Shown one piece after another: positions 28,175-39,933 of a stretch of DNA of 64,000 nucleotides. This stretch comes from Datnioides undecimradiatus. Lineage: Eukaryota > Chordata > Actinopteri > Lobotiformes > Datnioididae. Made by a program: the position numbers and the translations under genes. Where the stretch lies: contig WARS01000007.1 in the NCBI GenBank assembly GCA_008933995.1, forward strand, positions 10,778,623-10,842,622. Reading direction: 5' to 3'. Every line of letters starts with the position of its first letter. Within the stretch, counting starts at the first letter, position 1. The notes under the pieces were generated by a model. That model had not been told where the DNA came from. It ran no database searches and saw only the letters and a list, made by a program, of their open reading frames with translations.

Positions 28175-28530
28175 GAGGGAGAGAGAGAGATGAGGTCTGT
28201 TTTGAATGAGGAGAGTTTGGAGCAGATGGAGAGGCCAAGCTACTGGAATGTCAACAAGCCGGGGGAGAGTGCTCTGTCTACGCATGTGGGCAAAGTCCTG
28301 CCTGCTCACGCACGCACGCATGCAAGCACACACACACACACACAAATGCACACAGGTACGCACTAATGCACGTTTGATTACACGAGCTCACGCGCAAACA
28401 AACACATGTACGAGCACACGGACGAAGCGGCGCGCGAGCTGCACACAAACACAGTGGTCTTTGTGAATATACACAAATAGCGCGCGCACACACACAGTCA
28501 CACACTCACACACACACATACTCCCCCCAT
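28100..28530. repeat. Alternating purine-pyrimidine region: (GT)n, (GA)n, (CA)n and CACGCACG variants
   Basis: (GT)13 at about 28143-28168 is followed by GAGAGAGA. From 28308 to 28520 there is a run of CACGCACGCACGCATG, (CA)n and GCGCGCACACAC stretches. Long alternating purine-pyrimidine DNA of this kind can adopt left-handed form. Confidence 0.85.
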
Positions 28531-29822
28531 CCTGATACCCTGTTTGGAGCTGCGATGAGCCATGTAAAATGAAGAGCAAACATACCTGGATGTCATTATA
28601 GCTAGACTTCAGACAGGCTTATTGCTGGAGCAGAGGAGGCTAGGCCTTTACATGTCTGCTGACTGGTGTTCCTGTAAATGTGTTATCTACATTTGAATCT
28701 ATATTCTGACATTTATAGATTGATTGGAATGGAATCTTTCTTTCTTTTTCTTTCTTTCTTTCTCTCTAAGAGCCCTCACTTCACACACTCATCCATAACA
28801 TGTGTTTTGACACTCCATCGGAGCACCAACAAAGCCTCTTAATTTCTCCCATTTGGTCGTCTTGTTGTTCCAGCTCTGACATTTTTGTGGTTTCGCTCTG
28901 CAGCAAAAAGGCCGACCTGTCTGTGGCTTAATGTGTGTGTGTGCGCGCGTGCGCCAGAGACGGAGGCTGAGGATATGAATGAAGGTTAATTTGAAAAAGA
29001 GATCCTGCACGTGTCTATATTTGTTGCGCTGATGCAGGAACCAGTGATGACAATGGTGCTGTTTCGTCTCTGCTCTTTCGGTTCCTTGCCTGCAACAGCT
29101 GAGGCATGAGTAAAAAGACAGCGTCGCAGACCTTCGCTGGCTGTGACCTACGCTCGGCATCAGACCACCCGCCTCGGAGGGAGAGAAAGAAAGAAAGGAA
29201 TAGAGAAAGAAAGAAGAAATGACCGACTTTTGGTATATTAAGGCAGAAGTCTATCGATTCTGGCTGTGTCTACTCTGGCCAGTTCTTTCCGCTTGTTATT
29301 GACTGTCTGTTTTGCACTCTTTCACAAAAGCTGCTGCCTATGTACTGTACAGTTTATATTTAGTGCATCAGGGTGGATATATTAATTAATTTCCATAGAT
29401 CTTCACACAAAGAGAGATGCCAATGTTTTGAATTAAAGAGGAGAAGTTGAAGTTTTGGATCAGAGGACTCTCAGTGTCTCATCCAACCAAGGGGATTATG
29501 CTCATTGATCCCAAACCCACCTGGACTGAAGCAAAAGCAGACAAATTGCCTTCCCCCCCAAAAACTTCTGCATGCGTGTGCTCCTCACATGTTACCGTGA
29601 GTGCCTGCCTGGAGGTGATCTCGTGTGTTCTTTCCACAGAGGGATGTTTTTGTACACTTTGGCGTACGTATTTGCTCGCAAAACATCTCTTCTCGCGATC
29701 TTGCGACGGGAATTCACACACGAACGAGCACAAAGCACACATCTTTCACTGCGGCTTCTCCGTCTCCACGCGGTGCGTGTGGGTTGTGTGCCTACGGCTT
29801 AGCGTTGCTTTCCTTTCCACTG

Positions 29823-29827
<5 letters not shown>

Positions 29828-29854
<27 letters not shown>

Positions 29855-29877
29855 AGTTGCAGGTCTTTGCTGAAATC

Positions 29878-29906
<29 letters not shown>
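29828..29906. repeat. (TG)n ... (CA)n inverted microsatellite pair
   Basis: A 27-nt (TG)n run at 29828-29854 and a 29-nt (CA)n run at 29878-29906 are separated by 23 nt of non-repetitive sequence. The arms are reverse complements of one another. Confidence 0.95.
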
Positions 29907-29910
<4 letters not shown>

Positions 29911-31373
29911 GCTCTCAGCCACGGACCCATGTCTCACAAATATCCTCTCTCTATCAAATTGTATTCTGATTTTCATAAGCAATCTGCTCAGATGAACAAA
30001 ATGCTCTTTGTGTTGTTTAGGGGTAGGACTTTGATCTTCTGATTGCCACAGTTATGGTCATTACTCCTAATCAGCATTGTAGCCTGCTGCATTAATTAAC
30101 CTACATTCCTTTAAACCCATCAGTTGAAAGAGTGTTCCCCACTCTGTGTCAAGTGTGTCTTTGAAGCCAAGAGGGCTACTGTAGAAAGAGGGGGCAGAAT
30201 TATCCACCGATAATGATTTTCATGGCAGCGACTGCTCCGTTCAGGATTGTTAGCTTCCCTCTGACAAACAACGAGCGTGAAACTGTAAGTAAACTTCAGC
30301 ATCAAGGACGGAGCAACAACACCGCGGGCGCCGCTCCAGTTCAGATAAATCTCCATGCATGCACCGCTGGGCTCCTCCAAACTTATTTGTTTTACACCTT
30401 TTCTTTTTTTTTTGTCTCCAGTCCTCCGTAGCATGCCAGCTCAGGAGAGGGTGTAGCAGTAATCTGCACGTCCTCGGCTGTTTGGATTACAGACGAGACA
30501 ATGTGTTTTGCAGGCGCCGAACCTGACAGCAGCTCTTTTCCCATCACACCTTGCTCCTTGCACGTTTATGGTGGGATCAAGCGACTTATGGCGCAGGTGG
30601 ACACACAGCTAAGTATACAGGTGTGCACGGTGTGCACGGTGGTCGCCCACTGTGCGTGGCTGTTACATTGCCACAGTCACACATGATTGATTGCAGCTTC
30701 AGAGCTACTCATGTGCCGGTCCCTCGCTACCTGCCAGCACTTGGAAAACAGTCACACAGCCAACGCTGGAAGCACGTGGCCGTGGACAAAAATCCTTCTT
30801 GAATTTCTCCACAGCTCTGGGCCGACGGGGAAATATCCTCGAGTCCCACTTGGAATGGTGGTCCTTTGATCGCTGACTCAAATAACAATGAAAATAATGC
30901 AGGGAGCTTCACTGCACAGAGGTGCGCCCGCGCTCCATTTAGCTGCCGCGGCAACAGCTTGGCAAACCGGGCTGATTGCTGTTCCAAGTGTTGGGTGATT
31001 GATAGCTCCGTGGCAGGCTACCGCTCGCTGGAGTTCAGCAGCAGGACTGAAATAACTTATGTGCGTTCCACATGCAAAGATGTGCTGTTCTACAACATAC
31101 ACATAAATCACTTGTTTTATTCCAGTTACGCTTCTGTGCATTTCACCGATTATTAATACTCATTTAAAATTCTCCCGGAACCAAAGCTGTCCACCAGTCA
31201 GTGTTTGAAATGGCCCTGCTGCTGAAATGGAACAATCTGATTTTCGCGTCGTTAATTATGGAGTTGAAATATTCACCCATTCATCAACAGCCACTCATTT
31301 CAGAACTCGTAGCCATCACCCCTGATGACTTCCTTCATACTGATCTGCACAAGATTTCAAATGTATTATTAAT

Positions 31374-31703
31374 TATATATATATATATATATCCAGATCC
31401 AAGTGGGAAGACCCAGAGGAAAGCCGTTGTGTGGAGAAAGCCTGGCAGGTAAAAACATCAGTGGTGCCTATGGTGGTTGGGGCACTCGGAGCAGTGACCC
31501 CCAAACTGGAGCAGTGGCTACAACAGATCCCAGGAAAGACAACAGACATCTCAGTCCAGAAAAGCGCAATACTAGGGACATGTAAGATACTGCGCAGAAC
31601 CCTCAAGCTCCCAGGCCTCTGGTAGAGGACCCGAGCTTGCAGAGGAGGAACTGCCCGCGGAGGGCGAGATGGGAATGTTGTTTTTTTTTTTATATATATA
31701 TAT
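31374..31703 (+). mobile_element. 5'-truncated 3' end of an R4/Dong-like LINE inside a (TA)n tract
   Basis: The plus strand encodes VKTSVVPMVVGALGAVTPKL, then LQQIPGKTTDISVQKSAILG and ends ILRRTLKLPGLW followed by TAG at 31624-31626. I recognise this as the extreme C-terminus of a LINE polyprotein common in fishes; the LINE at 53827-54861 appears to be the reverse-transcriptase part of the same family. After about 55 bp of 3' UTR it ends in T11 at 31681-31691. (AT)n flanks both sides: 31374-31392 and 31692-31703, which fits insertion within a TA microsatellite. Residues just upstream of the aligned part (KTQRKAVVW) may be an earlier portion joined by internal deletion. Non-functional. Confidence 0.8.
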
Positions 31704-32554
31704 TCACATATATCACTAATTTATGTCCTAAATTACATCGTAGGTCATGGTCGGCTGCATAAGTGAACTCCTGGTGCTGGTTAGGAGAGATCACGGTAAA
31801 CACCTGCTAGTACCAAGACAACATCCCAAACTGCTACTTCCTGTGCGATGTTAAGCTATTTCACAATCATGCATCATGTTGCTTTACACACTGCTGTATT
31901 GCTGCATTTGTAAGTAGACACAGTCAGGGGTTTGCCACCTTGCTTCACTCTGGCAGGCACCCGCCTCAGGCCTGGACATCCTACCGCCGTCAGGCTGCAT
32001 GTTGAGGTTATTTCATGCCAAGGCATTTAAACATTATAGTGTTACACGTTTGATTAAATGGACACTAACGCCTTACACTATATAAGTTAAAAAAGTAATA
32101 ATTCATCCCTTTCAAAGTAAAAACATCATGGTATTTTTTGAACATGAGCTCCTCTGTAGTTCTAAATAAATCCAAAGAGCTGTCAATAATGTGTTCGAGT
32201 CAACTTGGCGAGCCTAACGACTGCACTTAAACACTAAAATGTCCCCTTTGCTTGGCCTGGATTCTGCACTGAGGCAACGGCAGCAGATTTTAAGGCTGGG
32301 GGGGGTTCCACGTTTTTTTCATCAACCTCTCTCATAATTGGAGCTATCATAACTTTTTATCGCGGGCATGACACGTTTAGTTCCTGTCAAGAGTTTTTTT
32401 TCAAATTCTCCCTGCCACTTCAGTTCCTCTGTCAAGGTCATGCTATATTTGCACAGCGTGCCTGAGATGAAGGCTGTAATTTTTGCTGATATTATCTTGG
32501 AAGCCAGGAATATTGTCATATATTACAGTCCATTAATTAAGGCGGCCATCTCTC

Positions 32555-32830
32555 TATTCGTCCCTTCTCCTCTCATCTCTCCCTGTGAAACCCTTCCCTC
32601 CCCTATCTCCCCCTTTTACCCATTTATCACTTCATACTCTGTCTTATCCCCTTGTTATCTTCCTCCATGACCCCTCTTTTATGCCTTTTTACTCTTTCTT
32701 TTTGCTCATCTTTGCTCCCTCTGTCTCTCTCTCTCTCTCACTGTCCTCACTTTTATCATCCCTATCTCCTCATATTTCCCTCTTCTCTTTATCTTTCTAC
32801 TCTCACTGTTTCATCTCTGTGTTTCCCCCC
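32555..32830. repeat. Pyrimidine-rich (CT/CCT) tract
   Basis: About 275 bp on the plus strand is dominated by C and T, for example TCTCCCTGTGAAACCCTTCC and TCTCTCTCTCTCTCACTG. Chance frames through it are Ser/Leu/Pro-rich. Such strand-asymmetric tracts are candidates for triplex formation. Confidence 0.8.
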
Positions 32831-34506
32831 ATTTGGTTTAATAAATCAGCGGCCTGGTATTAACACTGACCTTCAGAGTTTGCCACTCTGGGAAGGCTTA
32901 GGCTGATGTTAGCCATGTTATTAAACAATAAGATTAGCACTGCGAGGGAGTTCTGCAGGCTTATGTGTGATTATCATTATTATACAGTCTTTCCAAAGGG
33001 GAGTCAGAAAACATATTTATTAGATGCAGGGTTCATTATAAAGGCAGATAATAACAATCTCATCCCCTTCTTCGAGGGTTACAATGCCACCACTGATACG
33101 CACTTCATACTTTTTTTTTTAAATGTAATTTTCTTTCCGCTAAAGGTCATATTTATTCATATCAGTTTCACTTTGAAAAAGCACCCAAATAATTATGGGC
33201 TGGAATATTCATTCATATCCAAATTCAGAGGATGCCTCGGCTGCTCAGGCCTCCTCCTAAACCAAACAATTACCATCTGCTTGTGAGCTGCGACAGCCAG
33301 TCTGGTTAGAGACAACATGTCGAGATGGGTCAACATGAGTTTTTTTCTTTTTTTTATTTTGCTGATGCGACCAGAAGTAATACGGACGAAACGCTCACCG
33401 TGATGGATTACCTGTGTCAGGCAAGACTCAAGCCCCTGCCAGTTGTCTCTCACGGCAGAGTGGAAGGAATGGGAACCAGCGTGCTGACTGGATGGGAAAT
33501 CAATTTCAAAAGCAAGGGTGTAATTTGGGAAAAGGTCAGCAGTAATACACAAGTACTCTACTCCATACAGCTTACTGTACATAGGACACCTTGTACTGTG
33601 GAGAGACTGTATGCTTTTGATAGATAATTATACTTATTTGTTGTTAAAATTGTTTTTATTCTAAAAGTGTGATGTTTTTTGTTAATTGTGGCTGTCAAAT
33701 CCAGTTAAAAATCATTTTTGATGTACGGTCATCGAAATTAGCTCAACATAATACAAAAGTAAAAGTCGAAACATTTAAGTAGGATCCTCTAAGAACACCC
33801 GAACGCGCCAAAAGAAAAAGAAAACCCGTCCCGACAAACAGACAAAGCAGGATGCAGTCGCTTCTTTCCCGTCGCTTGCTGGTTTTCCTCCCCTCCGCCG
33901 TGAAACCTACAGATGTTTCTGATCAAAGCAGCGTCATCCAGCTGTCCCACTCCTTTTCTCTCCTTCTCCCTGTAGCCGGCTCTCAGGAATCCTTCTCCCG
34001 TGCCTCATTTCATGACCTCTCTAATCCAGGCTTGTAAAATATTAACTGCCCCGCTCGCTCTCAACAATTCTTCCTCCCTCCTGCGCTGTCCCCCTTTCCT
34101 CTACCCGCGCTCCCCTCCTCATCTTTCCACTCCATCTCTTTTCCTCTCCACTCCTTCCTCTTCTTTTACGCTCCCTCTTATCTCCCCTGCTTCCACGCTC
34201 CCTCCCCAAACGCAGACGTCTAAAATGTGAAGTGTCAATTAACCCCGTTGCCTGCAAATCTTTCTGTCTTCTCTGGTGGCTTCCGCAAGCCAGATGATGA
34301 GGGCAACGATCAGACTGAGCACGAGCACAACACTGTACGTCTACATGTGCAGTGGGGCCGAGATAAGATGGCAGGAAACAGGAAGTTGATTTATTTGAGC
34401 GTTGGTGCCCTGACTCATGCGCGCACACACACTCATATACACACACACACACACAAACACTTACACAGCTGCAGCTGCCTCAGTGCTCACATGAAAGGAG
34501 AGGCAA

Positions 34507-34510
<4 letters not shown>

Positions 34511-34556
<46 letters not shown>
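34511..34556. repeat. (AG)23 microsatellite
   Basis: An uninterrupted 46-bp AG run; pure purine on the plus strand. Confidence 0.97.
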
Positions 34557-34560
<4 letters not shown>

Positions 34561-36937
34561 TGTTAATCTCTCTGTGGGAAAGAGAGACAGGAGAGGATAA
34601 AGTGATAACTTAATTCCAAGATGTTTGCAGAGGAAGTGTATGTGTGAGAGCGTGTGTGTGTATGTGTGTGTGGGTGGATGCAGAAGTGTGTACGTTCGTG
34701 TGTGCTCCAAATCCAAGTTTGTTTTTTGGTGCCTGTGTGGCCTGCGTGTGTGTGTGTGCGTGCGTACGCTCCGTGTGGATGGAGATCTACGCAGCATCTG
34801 TATCACGATGCATTAATACACGCACGACCGTGAAAGTGTCAACACCAGTTTATTACGACGCTTATTATGTCATACAGCAGTTAATCGGATCTCCATCTTA
34901 TAAATCACCGGGAGGGGGGGGTGTTAGCATTTTTGCTGTGTCATACCTTGGAGCAATGTCGGAGGAACCTGCCACACGCTGGCTGAGGCAGGAGGAGAGA
35001 TGAAATTGAAAAACTGGGCAGACAAAAAGAGGGAGAAAAAACCCAAAGTGCCTGACACAACATCGAGCCCGATTTCAGCACATTTATTATATTCATCCAT
35101 CTCTTCATTTCTTCTGATAAATTGATCAATTGTTCAATCTATAAAATGCCAGAAACCAATGAAAAAAGACGACTCCCCGGAGCTGCTTTCCCGAAATCAT
35201 TCAATGTCATTTAGGTTAAATTGATATAAAGCTGAGAAGAGCAGCAAATATTCAGCATTGTTCGTCACATTTAATCTAATAAATTTAATAAACTCATTTA
35301 GGTTAAGAGGCCTTCATACAGTGGTGCGCCCACACAGGTGCGTTACCTACCTTGGCTGATTAGAGCTCCACTTGGGACTGCGTGGGCGTGACCAGAGTGG
35401 ACACAATCAACGTTCACCAGCCTGCAGCGTAGCCGCTCAACTTCACAGTTAATGAGGAAATATAAAATGTCCAAATAAATTTTATAATGCAATCTGCTTT
35501 TGTGCCACCCAACAGATAATAATAATCTGAAAATCAATTGACAGTGATAGAAAAGAGAGAAAACCAACAAATCCAGTTTGAACTGGGTTGTTTTTACTTT
35601 TTTCTTTAATAAACAACCTTTTTTTCCTCACGGCAGACATTTTACTCTGCGCAGCAGGAGAGGCACAGTTGTTGCTAACGACATTAATGTTGACGAGGCG
35701 AGTGAAGCACGCACACGGCGCCGGGACCCTGAAACTGAAGCGGCTAATTCGGGAATCCAGTCGTAATTCATCTTATTATTTACACCTGCGCTTTGTTTTT
35801 ATCTTCTACTGTGACACGTCGACGCTCATCTCCACAGCTCTAGCCTGAGCAGAGCGTAATTAACGAAACCACCAGCAACACCTGTCGACTGTTTTCAGCC
35901 TCACCTGGCGTGGCCTGTGCGTGTGCAGGTGACACGCCCTGAGTGAAATTACTGTATAAGACTCTTCATATCCATGTGAAAACAAGCAAACAGACTCCCA
36001 GAGTTTGTTTGTCTGATACTATCTGTAGGAAACACTTGGAGCTTAAATAAGACTTGTTTGCACAGTGAACTAACAGCAAGGCTACAGCCAACAATAGCAG
36101 CCCTTAAGTGTAACGCTGTAGATAAACATGTGTTAATGCCAGCAGGGTTGCATGAGCGCCTCCACCTTTGAGATGTTTTCACCTTTTCGTTGTGGTTGCT
36201 CTTATTACAGCATTACGGTTTTCCCACGTGCGGCTGCCCATGATGAGGAGAAATTGGCTTTTAAACACTGAAAATGAGTGTGTGTGTGTGTGGGTGTGTG
36301 TGTGTGCAGGGGACCTTGATGCATCTGATCTTCTAACCACATCATTAAAGCCAAACGTTCTGACATTTAGCAGATTCTTTTATTTTATTTACTCGAGCTT
36401 CACTCTCTAAATCTCGAACAAAACCCACTTTTCGGAACAAAACGATAAACATGCACGACCCGGAGCTGCGTAATGATCTCAAGTAATTGTAGAAAACGAT
36501 GTCTGCAGCCAAGCGTCTGTGCTCACGAGGCGATGGAGAGACAAGTGAAGGCCAAAGCCGGAGTAGAGGTGGTGGATCTGAGGCCCCGAGCAACAGCCCA
36601 ATCAGATGTGAATAACCCATGCGTGATCCCATAAATCATTTGCTTCTTCTGCTCACTCCACCTTCTCTGACAAAATACCACAAGTCAGTGTTTATCTGAC
36701 CTCTGACCTGGACCGGGTTTAGCATTTTTTTTTTTTTCCCTCTTAGGTTGCTTTTTTATGACAGAGTTTCACACTGAAGATGCGGATAGAAAACATGGCA
36801 GAGGGAGAGAGGAGGGCACAACATGCAACAAATATCATGTTCCGTTTACCTACAATGTGCATTTCTTAGTGATTTAACTGAATGATTAATTAGCAGTAAA
36901 CGGACCGCCTTCTCATTAAGCTCCTCAGCTCAGTATC

Positions 36938-37385
36938 CTGTCAAGGCTTGGTTACAAGGTGAGAGCAGGACCCAGATGCAGGCAAGGACACTAGGGACAA
37001 AAGATCTTTTAACAATTTATTTAATGGGCTAGGCTTACGTATGGTCAAGACAGGCAGGGTCAAAATCCAGGTAGTCAGTCCGAACATGACATGGTAATCC
37101 AAATTACAAAAAAACAAAAATCCAAAAACCAGAAATCCAAACACACAAAGAGCACAGGAAAACAAGGTGTGAACATGAACACTAACATAGCAAATGAACC
37201 AACAACAAACAAAGGCAATGGCACAACTTAAATAGACAGGGGAGGGCAAGCAAACGAGACACAGGTGAGACCAATCAACTAATCAAGAACAGGAAACACA
37301 AGTACACAGAAACACACAAGGGAAACACTTTTCAAAATAAAACAGGAAATAACAAAACAAGAAACTCAACTCAAAACCATGACAG
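36938..37385. mobile_element. Nonautonomous DNA-transposon-like dispersed repeat
   Basis: A 448-bp A/C-rich segment with GGTGAGAGCAGGACCCAGAT near the left end and AAATAAAACAGGAAATAACA near the right. Its ends form an imperfect inverted repeat: CTGTCAAGGCTTGG on the left and, read inward on the minus strand, CTGTCATGGTTTTG on the right. There is no coding capacity. I recognise it as a frequent fish genomic repeat but do not assign a family. ATC borders both ends, which is too short to be certain of a target duplication. Confidence 0.6.
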
Positions 37386-37485
37386 ATCCAGGTTGCTTCT
37401 CTTCTAATACTGACACACAAAACCAGCAGTTTGAGTTTCTAAAAATTAAAGATGAGAACAAAATACAGTCAGATTTGTATCTGAT

Positions 37486-38060
37486 CAGCGGTGGGCCATC
37501 AAGGCCAGCAAAGCCTTCTCTGCTGGCCTAAATCTAAAGATCACTGACTTACGTTTCAATATGTTTTTCCATGAATGTGTATTAATGATTTCTATCGGGA
37601 TAGTTTATCTTCATATAATGGCTTTTCTCTTGGTTGCTTCCAGTAGTGTGTTTATATTTTAGAGCTTTTATCCAATCATATTTCAGATATGATGTGTTGC
37701 TAGGGTCAAAGAAATCTGCCTTGAGGCCCTCAGAATCATCAGTGCGGGCGTCTGTAGCTTGAAATAAATGGCAATGAAACTGTTGCTTTAACCAATCAGA
37801 TTTCGAGTTGGTGGCACCGGGGCCATCTAGTGGGTGCATAGTAACGTCAGCATTTTCACGTCCTTTGATTGGATGGTTGAGCTAGCAAACCGTATCTTTA
37901 GCAAACTTCACAAGATAAAAATAAACTAAAATAGATTCCTCTTGATTCAATTGTTGTTTTTTCAATTGACAATGGCTGAAGGTATTCAATGACAATACTT
38001 ATATGTATACCTGTCTGTGATGCAACGCCCTCTTATACTGCGTTTCTGTGTAATATTGAT
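37486..38060. mobile_element. Possible hAT-type transposon fragment
   Basis: CAGCGGTGGGCCATCAAGGC at 37486 has the CAG.GGTG form typical of hAT inverted termini, followed by a short internal palindrome (GGCCAGCAAAGCC... TTCTCTGCTGGCC). Further in, CGAGTTGGTGGCACCGGGGC looks like repeat-derived sequence. I could not find the matching right terminus, and no transposase frame is present. Confidence 0.3.
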
Positions 38061-38113
38061 AATTTCTAATAGCCGTGGCGACACAATGATGGTATTATGA
38101 GGTGGATTAATTC

Positions 38114-38294
38114 AGGTAGGAAGTTTTTCCTTGCCACTGTTGCCAAGTGCTTGCTCATGGTGGAACTGTTGGGTGTAACTAACAGTAATGAGTGTGGTCT
38201 AGACCTGCTCTGTTTGTAAAGTGCCCTGAGATGACTTTTTGTTGTGAATTGGCGCTATATAAATAAAATTGAATTGAATTGAATTGAATTGAAT
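38114..38294 (+). mobile_element. LINE/SINE-type 3' tail ending in (TTGAA)n
   Basis: The run TTTTTCCTTGCCACTGTTGC, GTGCTTGCTCATGGTGGAAC, TTTGTAAAGTGCCCTGAGAT and GGCGCTATATAAATAAAATT leads directly into a pentamer tail (TTGAA)n at about 38268-38294. This is one of the most frequent interspersed 3' ends in fish genomes. The pentamer tail indicates a non-LTR retroposon; the clade is not decided here. It carries no protein-coding part. Confidence 0.8.
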
Positions 38295-39365
38295 ACCACT
38301 GAAGGCCTAGGTGCTCCTGTGTCTGATGGGCGCTTTTCTAAAGCGTTTCCTTAAATTTGTGGATTAACAAACCAGCAATTTAGGCTTACATGACAAAAAA
38401 CAGTCTCTTAAAGTCATTCCAGGTGTGATAATGCAGAAAGTGTTAATTTAACCTAAAGAAGGCACTATCAAATTTCTAAAATGTAATATGATAATCTAAA
38501 AAAATAAATAAATAAAAATCCAAAGCAGATGCTTGTACGGAGCACAGCTTTTGAGCTTCTGTATTTTATTAAAAATGTTATGTGGAATAGAGACTGCATA
38601 AAGCTTCCAATTTCAATTTTCTATTAAAGTGAAAAGAGAAAAAAAGCATCTATCTCCAGGAGATAAGATCGATTTTATTTCTCGGTGTCGGTATAAGTGG
38701 CCCAGGCAGCGTCAGCATGTGCAGCCACCAAGTGAAAAAAAATTTGCTCTTCCAAACCTAAACTGATAATTCTCCTGGGCTCTATCTCTCCGTGTGTTTG
38801 TCACCCAATCCAATATTTTACTGTTGGACTTTGAAAAGGCACGGCTCCCTTTAGGCATACAAATGCAATTCGCTGATAAATGTGCGAGTGAGTTACAGCC
38901 CGGCTGGAGAGCGACACAGTCTGATATGTACATGCCAAACAACCCACAAGGAGGGCCACACAGACTAGCACGGAGAACTACAGACTGTCACGCAAAGACG
39001 CACACACACACGCTGACACAATAAAACTGAAACACACATGCATGCACTGTCGCGGATACGCTAATACTTTTGAGATGGTAAATCAGGATGCCAGCGCTGA
39101 GCTTCAATTTCATTTCACGCCACTGTCAGGGAGTTGGATCACAACTTAGAGCTGGTTACTCACACACTCACGTGCACACTGTAAACGCGCATGCATGCAT
39201 GCACAGACAAGTGAAGTTAGAGATGCACCGTGATAGAGCCACACATGTGAGAGGCAGATATTATTCTGTAAATTGAAACGCATACATGCACACGCGTGCA
39301 GGCCCACACAGCTGGCGCGCCGTAATCAAAATTGATCAGTATTCTAATCTCAAGAAGGTGAGTTT

Positions 39366-39414
<49 letters not shown>

Positions 39415-39933
39415 ACTCTGCATGTACCTGTCAGTCTGTTTAGCTGTTGGAGAATGTTTTCTTTCACTTGCACTGATGCTCCTGCTTTTTCCTCCGCTGC
39501 TGCTGCTCCACGAGGAAAATTCAGAAAAGAAAAGAAAGCAATTTAAAAAGTTGACGTCCATGCATTGCCTTCAAGAGCCTGTCTTTGACGGAACACCGAT
39601 GTGCTTTTTCCAAAGGCCTTTGCCAGCTGCCGCGCTGTGAAGCAGCGGTGACGGGCGGATAACGAGTCGTTGTACCTTAACAACTAAAAAGGCCGTTTGC
39701 TATTGATTCAGCGAATGTGTCCTCTGATCTAACATCGCTTTCAGCTTGACAGTATCATTTTTAAGTGCCTTTCAGAACAATATATGGGGCCATTATGAAA
39801 ACGATTCATATTAGGGCCCATATCAATATAAAAGAAATCATTAGCCGATTATTCAAAGACACAACGACATATAGGGAACTGATATTTGCTGACATGCAAT
39901 TGGTTTATTTTTATTTCATTATACACACACTAC
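38295..39933. other. Intronic stretch without genes
   Basis: Contains a (GT)n microsatellite (39367-39413) and short CA tracts near 38999 and 39180. The section 39690-39930 is AT-rich without simple repeats and includes GGGGCCATTATGAAAACGAT. No coding similarity was recognised. Confidence 0.6.
39367..39413. repeat. (GT)n microsatellite
   Basis: An uninterrupted GT run of about 23 units. Confidence 0.97.

Larger units (their letters stand above)
14076..31373. other. Long intronic stretch without genes
   Basis: Holds pyrimidine tracts at 15330-15480, cryptic GACTGGCTGATTGG-type repetition at 16920-17760, a possible decayed repeat at 21.5 kb, T-rich (ATT)n at 22160-22195, a short (CTGAA)n-poly(A) at 22335-22368, and microsatellites at 23717 and 28.1-28.5 kb. 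A GT/CA inverted pair lies at 29828-29906. A 184-codon open frame at 14149-14703 has no recognisable domain and is probably chance. Sections such as 19790-19920 and 31200-31370 are free of simple repeats and look unique, but function cannot be read from them. Confidence 0.6.
31704..36937. other. Intronic stretch without genes
   Basis: Contains two long pyrimidine-rich runs (32555-32830 and 34070-34210), (AG)23 at 34511-34556 and mixed GT tracts at 34650-34770. The 32340-32540 and 32880-33300 sections carry no simple repeats and several TAAT cores. No protein similarity was seen. Confidence 0.65.

Noticed and set aside
29447-29995. 182-codon open frame through GT/CA tracts
   Set aside because: Its Val/Cys and His/Thr runs come from microsatellites; there is no similarity to any family I know.
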